Shown: positions 23,560 through 33,374 of the stretch, in pieces
How the letters are laid out: each line of letters starts with the position of its first letter
Numbering within the stretch: the first letter of the stretch is position 1
Source: Armillaria gallica
Lineage: Eukaryota > Basidiomycota > Agaricomycetes > Agaricales > Physalacriaceae
NCBI GenBank assembly: GCA_037576215.1
Contig: JBANDB010000005.1
Span: 1-64,000, forward strand
Direction: 5' to 3'
DNA length: 64,000 bases
Translations under genes and position numbers: made by a program
The notes under the pieces: generated by a model
Database searches by the model: none
What the model was told of the DNA's origin: nothing
Seen by the model: only the letters and a program-made list of their open reading frames with translations

Positions 23560-24250
23560 ATTCCTAGCTTTCTAGGAATGCGCAGAGGCAACAGATCGTT
23601 TTCACACCAGCAAGAGTGCTTGATATTTTACTTTATACATCATCGCCTGTGCTTATACGAGGTTCGGTTTTTTACCAGAATGCATACACAGCGATATTCA
23701 TTGAGCTCATTCTTCACACCGTCAGCTTCTCCGCATCAAGTAGACTTCCGGGACAGTAGCTTACTCGTATCGACGTCCCGCGAACTCGATAAGCCCTCAT
23801 TTAGGATTTCCCGGCGCTGTTTGACTGGCGCTTTCTTAGAAGATCATACTTTTCCGGAATAAAACGCCAACGTGAGTTGTTCACTTATACAATCCTTCGT
23901 ACTTCAAAGGACCGGAAACCATAAGATCAAACCTGGGCCAAGGAGTGAAGAATCTGTTGTTCTTTGGAGGAAGCTCGCTTACCTCACTTGATGCCAGGAG
24001 CGAACCGGTGGCCGGCCAGTCCTCATCTACGATTATCCCCCGACTTTCCTGCTGAAATTTTCGTATTCTATAACAAGTTCGAAAATGGACGCAACATTTC
24101 GAACATCAAAACGTCGTGGATCCAACACAGCTCCCGGTAAACCTTTCATTTCGGCGAGGTCAGGCCTTGCTACTGATGCTTAATTTTGGATTTTCGGTCC
24201 TTTCAGGACGGATATTGGGTGTAGATTGCCATTTCTTTGCCTCACGTATG
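23560..24250 (+). repeat. Decayed copy of the 60.4-61.0 kb exon region
   Basis: The ATCGACGTCCCGCGAACTCG and CATTTAGGAT segments, and the AAACCTGGGCCAAGGAGTGA and GGAGGAAGCTCGCTTACCTC segments, align in order with 60515-60800. Splice-like signals are partly retained, but there is no continuous frame. Confidence 0.5.
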
Positions 24251-24970
24251 CTACGGACACGTATATTTACGGCTAAAAATGCTGCCTGGACAGGATGACT
24301 TTCTTTCTAAAGAAAGGGCGGCTGTGATGAAACAAAGCCGAGAAAGTGGGATGGAAGGAGACGGCCCCGGAATGTGGTCCTAACGCGACTCAGTAGTAGG
24401 AACGGGAATCACCGATACACCTTGTTTAATTTTTACTGTGACCCTAAAAGACAGCATTTAAACGTGGGGAAGAGGTCGTTTTTCCCGGCAGTGTTTGACC
24501 CAGTTAGAAGGTCCGCCCTAGAGCAAATGAGATGCAGGAAAGTCACTCATTTTACTGCGAAGGGCTAATTTCTCATCAGGGAACAGGGTTGGACACATGT
24601 AAGGGAACTCGACCAACAAGAACAAGGATCAATTTCGACGCCTACCAGGGAACTTGGTGGACAATCACATTGCTGATGAACAGCGAAATAAAACCGAACA
24701 ACAAACGATTGTTTATGTTCGTCACGATGTTAGCGGTCTGCGTCTTTGGAAGACATTGGGAAGAAGAACATAATAAACGATGGCAGCCTCGCTATTGGAT
24801 CAATGCTGTACAAATAGCTACTTTGGAATCATGACAGCAGGCTAGCTGTGATGTAACTCGCGCGCAGGAAAATATTTGATTCAACACACGTCTGCCGCCT
24901 ACTATGTCAATAAGGATACTTAATCACTAAAGGCGCACTCAACAAAGCTCAACTTCGACTCGTTCTGATC
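24251..24970. other. Intergenic, nothing recognised
   Basis: Open frames up to 100 codons occur on the plus strand, without motifs, repeats or RNA signals that I can support. Confidence 0.35.
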
Positions 24971-24975
24971 GGAGA

Positions 24976-25034
24976 AGGGGTCGCGCACTGGTAACATCAC
25001 CGGGCACTCAAGGTTCAACACCTCTTCTCCACGT
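24976..25034 (+). repeat. tRNA-like element, family A (A3)
   Basis: GCGCACTGGTAACATCAC D-arm and AAGGTTCAACACCTC T-arm, ending CTCCACGT. The 5' half of the acceptor is degraded. Confidence 0.45.
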
Positions 25035-25137
25035 ACAGGGTTTCTACGACTTGCTTTTTAACAAAACCTTGCCTATTGCTGAGAGGATATTTATGTTTCC
25101 TGAGATTAGGCATAAAAAGATGTCAATTGTATGGACC

Positions 25138-25202
25138 ATGTGTACACTGAGGAGGAATCGAACCTCAGATGCGCGGATTAACCACTACGCTCCAGCGCCA
25201 CG
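25138..25202 (-). repeat. tRNA-like element, family B (B2)
   Basis: The minus strand reads GGCGCTGGAGCGTAGTGG, TTAATCCGCG, then GAGGTTCGATTCCTC and AGTGTACAC. A and B boxes are well preserved; the A-to-B interval is about 35 bases, some 11 short of a standard tRNA. Confidence 0.55.
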
Positions 25203-25723
25203 ACGAAGGAGGGTTATTCAGATAAGAATGAAGAATCGACGGCGGCTATTAGAGTGTCATGCGCATAGAGGGACGCTCTGAAATGGCGGACGACACACAA
25301 ACATACATCTTGCCTCTGAGCAGTATAAAGGCTCAGACCTCTCAGCGCGACTTACTCATAAGCGAAACAGCGTCCCAAAAACTGGCTGCGCTCTAAAGGT
25401 TGAGGACATCTGAGGGTCGAACTGCAGTGACTCCTTGTTTTGCCATACATTTTCATGGAAGGGACGGGAAAACAGTCCTCAAGTGTCCGATCTATAAACC
25501 CAGAGATGGAGGAAATTCTCATCGACTCAGACCACAAGAAGAAAAGGGTGCACGCAAGGAGAGATCACCCAGGCCTCTCGTATTGTTAGAGACGAGCTGG
25601 CCTCCCGCACCTTGGACGACTGGCATGAAAACCAGCCTGTGGGATTGCCCTGCATGAGACGTTGAGGGCTGTGCTTATTCACTTCAGTCTTGGACATACA
25701 CACATATTTCTCAAGTACCTCGG

Positions 25724-25784
25724 GCATGGGTAGTGCATTAGTAATTGCACCCAATGTTCGAGGTTCGACTCCTCCTCTCCGCGT
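25724..25784 (+). repeat. tRNA-like element, family A (A4)
   Basis: 61 bases: GCATGG, a perfect D-stem GTGC...GCAC around ATTAGTAATT, a linker of about 10 bases, GAGG-TTCGACT-CCTC, and CTCCGCGT. Best-folded member of the family. Confidence 0.6.
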
Positions 25785-25930
25785 AATTATCTCTTTCCAA
25801 TGGGAAACTTGCTTTTTACTAGCGTCGCCTTACACTGACTTGGAACGACTGGTTCGAAAAAAATCCTGATCTGTACAGGCAGAAATCGGAGGCCCGCTGC
25901 CCTTTAGTTGTACGTGAGCCATCTATTCGG

Positions 25931-25991
25931 ACATGGGTGGTGCACCAGTCGTAGCATCCGGTATTGGAGGTTCGACTCCCCCTCTTCACGT
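25931..25991 (+). repeat. tRNA-like element, family A (A5)
   Basis: ACATGGGTGGTGCACC...GTAGCATCC, then GGAGGTTCGACTCCCCC and CACGT. Same architecture as A4, with more mismatches. Confidence 0.5.
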
Positions 25992-26282
25992 AATCTCGCC
26001 TTGATGTTACTTGTTTTTACTAGCTGCTTGACCACCGAAACTGACAATCGCAAGGGGGGGTCGAGACGCGCTACCCTCCAGCGCTGTGGTATTGGAGCAG
26101 ACTAGCTTTAGTGATCTACCCTATAATACTCAATGTCGTGTGATATTTCGACTGGGCGAGGAAAGCATAGGGTGTGATTCCCCACAACCCTGGGGACCTT
26201 GCGCTTGTGTTTTATTCACTTCAGTCTTGCCAGTGGATACACACACATTTCTCAATCTTTCGTGTTTTGGAGAGTACCTCGG

Positions 26283-26343
26283 ACATGGGTAGTGTACTAG
26301 TAATAGCACCCAATACTCGAGGTTCGACTCCTTCCCTCCACGT
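26283..26343 (+). repeat. tRNA-like element, family A (A6)
   Basis: 61 bases, ACATGG/CCACGT ends, GTAGTGTACTAGTAATAGCAC D-arm region and CGAGGTTCGACTCC T-arm. Same short interval between the arms. Confidence 0.55.
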
Positions 26344-26455
26344 AACGGTAATCCCGATACTGAAAGATCTACTTTTTTTCCATGCAAAATAAAACTAGGC
26401 GATGGAAGAAGGAACGAGGATAGCGGCACTTGGTCAGAGCTCCGTGTCTATTCAA

Positions 26456-26498
26456 TTCAGATTGGAGATGGGCAATGTCGACCTTCTCTCCACGTACC
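26456..26498 (+). repeat. tRNA-like fragment, family A
   Basis: CAGATTGGAGATGGGCAATG and a broken T-arm ending TCTCCACGT; related to the element at 27221. Confidence 0.35.
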
Positions 26499-26809
26499 CT
26501 TTTTGTCCGCTGAGAATCCAGGCACTTTCTCCTCCTCCTCATTTATGGGCCAAAATCGAGGAGTCTGGGGTTCAGGGTTTAGGTAGGCTGCTGGCAATTA
26601 CGAGAAGGTCGCAGCTCGAGGGAAAGATAGTTGAAGAGAAACAAGTGTACGCAAGGAGGGATCAACCGAGGCTGCTCACCTCCTGCGCCATGGACTAACT
26701 CGCGTGAAAGCAAGCCTGGGGGTTCTATTCCCCCGCATAAGGCGTTGCGCTTGTGTTTATTCACTGCATTACTGGAGACGCACACACATTTCTCGATGCA
26801 GAGTCCTAT

Positions 26810-26863
26810 TCGGAGATCGGTAATAGCATCCTGTGCTCGAGGTTCGACTCCTCCTCCCCGCGT
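26810..26863 (+). repeat. tRNA-like element, family A (A7, partial)
   Basis: D-arm remnant GATCGGTAATAGCATC and intact CTCGAGGTTCGACTCC, ending CCCCGCGT. The 5' end is missing. Confidence 0.45.
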
Positions 26864-27220
26864 AGCCTTTCAATTATATAGCTCGTTTTTACTATTGTCA
26901 GCTATTAATACTTCCCTGAGAACGACTGGTAAAAAAAAAGTAGGCAAGAGGATGCGCACTAGTACTCTCTAGTCGAAAGATCCCTCTATTTTCCTCTCCA
27001 CCTGTTTCCCCGGGCAAATCAAATATTCCCTCACATGTACGCAAGAACTCTCGCCGTGGAGCAATTACGCTCTCAATTTCTACTGGGAAGGGTTTAGTTC
27101 CGCTTGTTTCTCTCCTCTCCACGTATGTCTAGTTGAAAATACCCCCACTACGAAGGGTTCGATGGTGACTTGATCGATTCCTGCGTGTGTGAATGGCGCT
27201 ATGATTCGCAAGTCAGATTG

Positions 27221-27272
27221 GAGACGGGCAATGTTAGGAACGATGTCGAGGTTCGACTCCTCCCCCCCAGGT
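27221..27272 (+). repeat. tRNA-like element, family A (A8, divergent)
   Basis: GGAGACGGGCAATGTT, a short linker, GTCGAGGTTCGACTCC and a C-run before AGGT. It belongs to a subgroup with 21200-21253 and 45585-45640. Confidence 0.4.
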
Positions 27273-27789
27273 ACTCTGCAACCGAGGTGGGTTCAATTTT
27301 TAGTAGGAGAGAACTGACACACCTCCCCCGAGAAGGCACTTCTCCTCTCCTCCTGGATGCTCATTCATAGGCCTAATAAGCAAGTTAACGAGTAGGCGAC
27401 GATTCGAATTATGCCCGGCGTAGCACTATCCCTTTATGTTTGAGGGAATGACGTGGAATATTGAGAGTGCGTGGCGGGTATCAGGTAGACGTCAAGAAAG
27501 GGGAAAATATGAGGTGAGCACGAGTAGCCATATGAACGCTCAGAGGAATGCACAACGAACACGGCAGCTATGTGGAAGAAGGTCGAGAGAGATCCAAGAG
27601 AATTTGACTTGCACGGCTCGAGGGAAGGAGACAGGGAAGGTGAAGACAGCGCGTTATATTCCTCTTATACAGGTATGCAAGGTGCCTGGACACCAAGTCG
27701 AAAGCTGACCATGGATATAGAGTTCGATTATGCAGACCTGTTGCATCGAACGGCTTGATTTTGATGACTCGGACGGACCGGCCCGATAG

Positions 27790-28188
27790 TCGGAAATTCT
27801 GTGGCGATCAGAGCAAACAAGGGTATACAAGCATCTTTATCCCCGACACGACGATCTCACTGCTGCCATCGACTATACGGCAGGCGGCATATACGAATAC
27901 TGTAATTCCAGCTTGTCTATCCAATAAAATAACGACTCTGGTGAGCTGTTGTCGCTGGCTCAGGAGATTGGTCTGACTCATGATTGCACGGATAGGCTTC
28001 CATTACTGGGCCATCGAAGCAAGGGTGCGTCCATTCTAATCAACGTATAGGCTCACTGAAAGACCTTTGGACGCAGGGAAAAATCGATAAAACGCGACCG
28101 AAATAGGTGATTGATTGCGACCAAGTACATAAAGGTGCGTACGCTTGCGTCTCATGAGGAGGCGTGTATTGAAGGCCACCCAGTCATC
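27790..28188 (+). promoter_or_regulatory. Upstream region of the intact OXR1-like gene, SD2 copy 2
   Basis: Matches 22080-22489. The TACATAAAGGTGCG segment and GAGGCGTGTATTGAA just before the ATG occur at three loci (17.6, 22.4 and 28.1 kb). This marks the 5' boundary that travels with the gene and probably includes its leader. No individual factor site is identified. Confidence 0.45.
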
Positions 28189-29771
28189 ATGGCGTCATCA
28201 ATACCTCCGCTCATACCAGCCCCAGAAAGAGACACTGAAGAGTGGATCGACAGATTCGCGACTCTGTTCTCGCCACCCACACCTCGGGCATCCCCGACCA
28301 ATACTTCGGCTCCACTCCCCGTCTTAGACTGGCCCCGTTCTCCAGACACAGAATTTGGCGCCTTCGTATCCGTCCCGCCTTCCCAAGACCCACTAGCGAC
28401 CACACCGTTCTCGCCTGTGGATACAGAGCCGAGCACCAGCCACAACTTCTTCAAAGAGGCGAAACGCGCGCAGGAGCGGAATAAGCGAGCAGTGCTGGAC
28501 GAGCTACTACGCAACGAAGATGATCCACTGTTCCGGGACAAGGAGCCGTCGCCTCCCCTACTAGACTTGGATCTCGACGACGACTTTTTCACCGCCAAAA
28601 CATCGAGTATCTCCTCGTCGCTCCTAGCCATTGCACCCTCATCTCGGCACCGCCATTCCCCACCATCACGCGCACCAACTCTCTCTGCAGCGACACCCGC
28701 ACCACCCATAGCGTCTACATCATCCGTCTCATCACCCGTCACTCACTCACAGACGCTGCCATCACGATGGATGAACACATTCCTCCCACCACGTGCACCG
28801 CCCTCTCCTTCCGCACGCGCCAGCCTCGATTCTCTCTTTGACCACCACACCCAGCCACCACGTCCACACTCCGTCGTCCCAGTCGAAATATCGCACGACA
28901 CTCCCTTTGCACCACACGGCAGCGCTTCGGAGACGTCCTCCGTGGTGTACATCCCTCCGAGCGGTGCACCCGGGTATCGTGGGGAGGGTTACAGCTGGGA
29001 TAAAGGTTTCTCCAAAGATCTCGAAACGGAGCTGGCAAATAAAGAGAACCAACACGAACGTGCACCGTCTGCTCCTCCTCTGAATATGGGAGACAGCATC
29101 GAGAAGAAGATGGGCGAGGTAGAGCTGAAAGGGAGACGAGACGGCACTGTGCGGGTGCTAGAGCCAGCCCTAGCGAATTCGGTGAGAACCACGCTTCTCT
29201 GATGGCATCAAATTAATTGTACGCAGATCCGGCCACACCTCCCTGCTCTCTCCCGTCTCCCGCGCACATGGACGCTCCTCTACTCCCTCGACCAACACGG
29301 CATATCCCTGAACACCCTCTACACACGCTCCGAACAGACCAAGCCTTCTGGTGCGCTCGTCGTTGTCAAAGACGACGGCGACACCGTCTTTGGCGCGTTC
29401 ATAGCCGACGGAATACGGCAGAGCAGGGGTAAGGGTTACTACGGCAGCGGAGAATCGTGCGTTTCCCTTCCTCCCACCTCTTCCCAGCTAACATGTCATC
29501 TAGATTCCTATGGCGATACTCGAACACCAAGCTCTCGGTGTACAAAACGACGGGAAGGAACGACTATATCGCACTCTGCGAGCCAGAGTACCTGAGCTTT
29601 GGAGGCGGGGACGGGTCATATGGGCTATACATTGACAAAAGTCTACTGGAAGGCTCGTCGGCGCGGTGTTTGACGTTCGGGAATGACGTGCTGTGTTCAC
29701 CGGGGAGGATGCGTGCGGGAGGAGCGGTGCCATTTGAGTGTGTTGGGTTGGAAGTGTGGCGCGTAGGGTAG
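28189..29771 (+). CDS. OXR1: TLDc-domain protein of the OXR1 family
   Basis: Exons 28189-29181, 29227-29456 and 29504-29771 give 496 residues; introns are 45 and 47 nt with GTGAGA/CAG and GTGCGT/TAG ends. Residues 1-330 are Ser/Pro-rich and low in structure, with an acidic LLDLDLDDDFF patch and a GYRGEGYSWDKGF segment. Residues about 331-496 form a complete TLDc domain: TLLYSLDQHGISLNTLY, GALVVVKDDGDTVFGAF, GSGESFLW, the FGGGDGSYGLYID strand-turn, SSARCLTFGNDVL and the closing VGLEVWRVG. OXR1/TLDc proteins act in oxidative-stress resistance, and in yeast Oxr1 binds V-ATPase and promotes its disassembly; those roles are from family knowledge. The start at 28189 is shared by the copies at 17673 and 22490. 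It is the only copy here with both splice acceptors and the domain intact, so it is probably the functional one. Confidence 0.88.
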
Positions 29772-29865
29772 ATCAATCTAATGCTGATTTCAAGGCGTGA
29801 TATCCTCTCTGGCCTCGATTCATGAATGCCGCCCTCGTCATTCATTGTAAGCGAACATCTTTTCT

Positions 29866-29929
29866 TGCAGCGCTGGAGCGCAGTGGGTAATACGGCTCGC
29901 CTCTGAGGTTCGATTCCTCCCTCACGTAC
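29866..29929 (+). repeat. tRNA-like element, family B (B3)
   Basis: TGCAGCGCTGGAGCGCAGTG, GGTAATACGG, then GAGGTTCGATTCCTCC and CTCACGTAC. Preceded by ACATCTTTTCTTGCAG, a flank found upstream of most family B copies that follow OXR1 3' ends. Confidence 0.55.
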
Positions 29930-30114
29930 CTTCCTGACATAGGACCAGTCTCGCATTTTTATGTCCGCAAGACTGTTTTATTGGTCATAAGTTCAGTTAC
30001 CTAGTGAAGGGCAAGTGACTACTCTTACATGGCTCGTCCTCAAACAAATAAGTCATTATCCATCATGAAAGCCCGAGAGGAACCAAAAAAAAATCCTTTT
30101 CATTCAACTCCAAA

Positions 30115-30179
30115 CGTGGATACGATAAGAAATCGAACTCCTTGGCAGGAGAGGCCATTTCACCTGAGCCATATCTACG
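30115..30179 (-). repeat. tRNA-like element, family C (C1)
   Basis: The minus strand reads CGTAGATATGGCTCAGGTGA, AATGGCC, then AAGGAGTTCGATTTC and TATCCACG. The ends pair at 7 of 8 positions; the D-arm runs almost directly into the T-arm. Confidence 0.5.
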
Positions 30180-30255
30180 ACGTACATCGACATCAAGTTC
30201 CGATTCCTGTCTTGTAGCAAAACGATGGACCGATATAACCAAGCCTCATATTTGC

Positions 30256-30310
30256 GTATGGGGACTCGAACCCTATAACTGTAGGTAATAGCCGTTCGAC
30301 GATACCCTGC
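30256..30310 (-). repeat. tRNA-like element, family D (D1)
   Basis: The minus strand has CGTCGAACGGC upstream of AGGGTTCGAGTCCCC and CATACGC. Related copies lie at 42541-42600 and 63259-63300. Confidence 0.4.
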
Positions 30311-30581
30311 AGCCTACCACCCTAAGTTCGATTTCCCTCCCTCAATCTGGGTTCGGCGGAGGGGGGGAACAGGTTAAATGTGCTTGCTCGCTCAAATACA
30401 CACCACCCGGTTCATTGCGTAAATAGATGACAGCTTGCCTAAACCCCGTTCCTGTCTTTTTCATTCGGGAGGGGTCGCAACTACTCATAATCGTGGTACA
30501 AGGCAACCATCGGCTGAAATAAAAGTGAACGACATATTGTGGGGCTCTTATCCCTCACCCCCATCCAAATTGGATGCGAGG

Positions 30582-30622
30582 AATCAATGGGGGAGTCGAA
30601 CGAGAGTGAGCTAGGATGATCC
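30582..30622 (-). repeat. tRNA-like fragment, family C (C5)
   Basis: The minus strand reads GGATCATCCTAGCTCA and GTTCGACTCCCCC; internally deleted relative to 42393-42452. Confidence 0.35.
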
Positions 30623-30657
30623 GGAAAATACATTACCGAAAAGCACTATTATGCAAT

Positions 30658-30692
30658 GAGATAAAGGGTATTCGAACCCCCGTAGCGTTGAC
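30658..30692 (-). repeat. T-arm-like sequence, family E
   Basis: The minus strand reads CGGGGGTTCGAATACCC. The same sequence recurs at 63648-63682 in the duplicated block. Only a B-box arm is recognisable. Confidence 0.3.
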
Positions 30693-30715
30693 TCTTCCTT
30701 CCTGCATGGTTTTGC

Positions 30716-30800
30716 ATTTGCACTAGGGAGTGACGTGCGGTGTTCGCTGGGGAGGATGCGTCGGTACCGTTTGAGTGTGTCGGGTTGGAAGGGTAGCTGA
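30716..30800 (+). pseudogene. OXR1 3'-end fragment
   Basis: CACTAGGGAGTGACGTGCGG, the GGGGAGGATGCGT segment and GTTTGAGTGTGTCGGGTTGG match the last about 35 codons of the TLDc gene. The end of the frame is lost. It is followed by a family B element, as behind the intact gene. Confidence 0.6.
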
Positions 30801-30852
30801 TTTCAATGCTGCTGCCCTCTATTGTTCATTCAGCCATTCATTGTGAGAAGTG

Positions 30853-30915
30853 TTGCAGCACCAGAGCATAGTTGTTAATATGGCTCGCAGGAGGTTCGAT
30901 TCCTCCCTTGCGTAC
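30853..30915 (+). repeat. tRNA-like element, family B (B4)
   Basis: TTGCAGCACCAGAGCATAGT, TGTTAATATGG, then GGAGGTTCGATTCCTCC and CTTGCGTAC. Confidence 0.5.
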
Positions 30916-31000
30916 ATACTCTGTATTGTCCGTGCGCTATTATCCTCATAAACTCAGGAAACTTTTGCTTAGGAAAGCAAAAAAGAGATCGACTATGTAG

Positions 31001-31430
31001 TCAAACATTTCCTTTTCTACTTCCAACATGCACTAGGTGCGTCTTTTCACCTACTTATTCTAAACTCGAGGAAGATAAACCGAGCACGAACGCAAGGGAA
31101 AATTCGTTCCACCCACAAAAACTGCCTATAAGTAGTCTCAGGTAGCATCCCACCGCGCTTAACGAAAACCCCCACTTGGAACAAAATAGGAAAACCCTCC
31201 CTTTCAAGGGGTGTGCTTGTCCCAAGGGAGGGGTATTTGAACAACCCTTCTTTCTTCCCACACCTGGCCAACGTATTGATTGGAGTAACGACGCCAGATC
31301 AGGAGCGTGGGACCTTCCAATATGCTTCCCCGCACCCTCTACAGTTACTTCGTCCTCGAACAATGGTTATGGTACCCCCGGAAATAATCAATAAATCACT
31401 TGAAACAAAAAAAAAATGCTTCGTACATCT
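31001..31430. other. Intergenic, nothing recognised
   Basis: Short frames on both strands with no motif. No repeat from elsewhere was identified. Confidence 0.35.
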
Positions 31431-31438
31431 CGCTAATT

Positions 31439-31502
31439 TGGATATGGGGAATCGAACCCGTTACACCTTGGTCGGCGAGCCATTTCGCCTGAGCCATATC
31501 CA
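31439..31502 (-). repeat. tRNA-like element, family C with residual anticodon hairpin (C3)
   Basis: 64 bases closed by a perfect 7-bp stem TGGATAT/ATATCCA. D-arm GGCTCAGGCGAAATGGC and T-arm CGGGTTCGATTCCCC are present. Between them CGCC...GGTG can still form a 4-bp hairpin, and the A-to-B interval is about 40 bases. It may represent a less reduced form of the family. Confidence 0.55.
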
Positions 31503-31509
31503 CGGTGTA

Positions 31510-32050
31510 TGTCGCTGCAGAAATATGGTCCAATTACATTTTCATTGTGAAGTAGTCTTGTAGCAAAAATGATGGACCAAGATATCCAAGAAATATTTGC
31601 ACACCCACCCCTTCCTTAAAACCATTCGACAATACTATCCCTACATCCCGGGATGGCAAATCTATCCATCCCCTTCTCGCAGCCGGAGGGGTTTCGAATT
31701 CCTTTCAACCACCACCTAAAAATCCCATGAGCATTCGATTTTCCCTTCCATCCTTGCCACCCCACCTAAAGAACATGAAGCTCAATCTGTATTCTCCAGA
31801 AATCAGATCCTTGAAGTACGAAGGGGAGCTTTCAACTATGGCTGAGAAAATCGTTCACAGGATAGTCAGCGTTGAGCTAATGGTGGGAGCGCAGACAAGA
31901 AGAGACGAGACGAAGGCAGATCTGACTCTACGAGGGGTTCCAATGGTGTGCGGAACAAGTTAAATGCGTGACTATTCTGAACCTACCCCTGCTTGTAGCT
32001 ATCCTCTCTTTCCTCCATGCTTTACTTGATTCATCATTCTCACATTCTTA
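31510..32050. other. Intergenic, nothing recognised
   Basis: No supportable gene or repeat; frames are short. Confidence 0.35.
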
Positions 32051-32054
32051 TCTG

Positions 32055-32110
32055 ATGAATGCCGGAGTATACTCACCTCCGATTCATCGAGGTTCGATTC
32101 CAGCGTACAT
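32055..32110 (+). repeat. tRNA-like fragment, family B
   Basis: CTCACCTCCG, then CGAGGTTCGATTCCAGCG and TACAT. The 5' half is degraded. Confidence 0.35.
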
Positions 32111-32173
32111 GATCTACCACTGTGAATAAGGATCAGCCAGTAAAAAAAACAAACCAACTGCATAGAAAGTCAA

Positions 32174-32235
32174 TGTGGAGAGGAGGAGTTGAACATCAAG
32201 TATAGGGAGGTGCTTAGTATTACTAAGTACGCTAA
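32174..32235 (-). repeat. tRNA-like fragment, family A
   Basis: The minus strand has GATGTTCAACTCCTCCTCTC followed by CACATTG, a decayed family A T-arm and 3' end. Confidence 0.3.
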
Positions 32236-32810
32236 CCAATGCCAAGCAAAACTAATATTACTATCAGTTTGTATCAATCCCTTCAGAATCCTTCCTGACC
32301 TTGAGTTCTTCTCATCAAAATCAAGCCATAATCAAACTCTACGTGACTGGTCACTGGTCAGCTTCCAGTCACCCTTCGATATAAGAATTCCAACACGAAC
32401 CAATTACCCTCTTATTCGCCCTCCCTTCTGCAAAGTCTCTTTTTAGCTGGCATTTCCACCTCTCTCTTTCTTCCTCTTGACACTACCCAGCACATTTGGC
32501 ACATTGCTGGTTCTGAGCTTCATTTTGTGGAATGATATCTCGTACTTCCGGCTTTCTTGACTCTCACCATTCCCTACCTAAAAACAGCTTCTCCCGTGGG
32601 TGCTTAAATACTTGGTGTGTTCTGACCAAAGGTCCGGTCACTCGGGTAACTTAATTGCCTTCTCGTCCGCACACCATCTCTTCATGTACCTCTTGGTAGA
32701 AGCAACTTACCGCAATTGTACTAATCTGGATTGCAGCTAATGTAGCGTTGGTTTTGAGGATGCCAGACATGTCACATTTCACCATCTCTCGAGGAGATCA
32801 AAGAACGATT
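32236..32810. other. Intergenic, nothing recognised
   Basis: No supportable gene, RNA or repeat. Confidence 0.35.
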
Positions 32811-32814
32811 TCAT

Positions 32815-32870
32815 TGTCGCAGTGGTTAATACACACCGAAGGAGGAGGTTCGATTCCTCCTTGCGTACAT
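32815..32870 (+). repeat. tRNA-like element, family B (B5, partial)
   Basis: TGTCGCAGTGGTTAATACAC, GGAGGAGGTTCGATTCCTCC, TTGCGTACAT. The A box begins at its middle. Confidence 0.5.
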
Positions 32871-33184
32871 GGATTGACCGGCTAGATAGAACACAGCAAC
32901 ATTTTTCCGGCCTGGAGTTCCACATACCATAGTCATTATATTCAATATCCTCTTGCTTTTCTGAGCCTCCGATATCTTCCTGGCACAATCATATCTCTCT
33001 GGGGCTTTAGTGTAACTCACGGATATACTGAAATTCACTTTTATTGTCCAGTAAGATGGGTCTAGGAGGTGGCAACACTTAATGTTGGACGATGTGCCTC
33101 CCGATTCCGCTTCTCAGACTCTGCGTATGGGATAACTAGAGTAAAAGTTTAGCTCATCTACTAAAAGTTACTCATATTTGTAGA

Positions 33185-33247
33185 ACGCAGAGTGAAGGAA
33201 TTGAACCTCGGGTGCCGGGATGATATTACCTGTTACACTATCCATAT
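33185..33247 (-). repeat. tRNA-like element, family A (A11)
   Basis: The minus strand reads ATATGGATAGTGTAACAGGT, AATATCATC, then CGAGGTTCAATTCCTTC and CTCTGCGT. Confidence 0.45.
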
Positions 33248-33306
33248 CCCCAAGTATCAGGGTTCCTTCGCCCGGGGAATTGGAGCCCGGCCTCTCCACT
33301 AAAAAT

Positions 33307-33374
33307 CAAGTCGCCACACATGGAAAGTGTGGAATACTCATCAATATTCCACACTTTCCACGTGTGGCGACTTG
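33307..33374. repeat. Perfect-arm hairpin
   Basis: 30-base arms (left from CAAGTCGCCACACATGG, right ending CCACGTGTGGCGACTTG) with one mismatch (A opposite C) enclose an 8-base loop CTCATCAA. It could be a small foldback element or the precursor region of a structured RNA; no flanking duplication is evident. Confidence 0.8.

Larger units (their letters stand above)
28655..31000. repeat. Segmental duplication SD3, left copy
   Basis: From the CCACCATCACGCGC segment of OXR1 exon 1 through its TLDc exons and a string of tRNA-like elements to a terminal OXR1 3' fragment, this block recurs at 61618-64000 in the same order and orientation, 33 kb away. By-eye identity is about 85-93 percent. Confidence 0.8.

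Noticed and set aside
28152..28742. 196-codon minus-strand frame rich in Gly/Ser opposite OXR1 exon 1
   Set aside because: Shadow of the coding strand; the plus strand has conserved splice structure and a domain.
30115..31502. Functional tRNA genes
   Set aside because: Despite good A and B boxes and acceptor pairing, there is no anticodon arm, so they cannot be ordinary tRNAs; recorded as tRNA-like elements.
32189..32446. 85-codon plus-strand frame
   Set aside because: No domain or splice support; composition like surrounding intergenic DNA.
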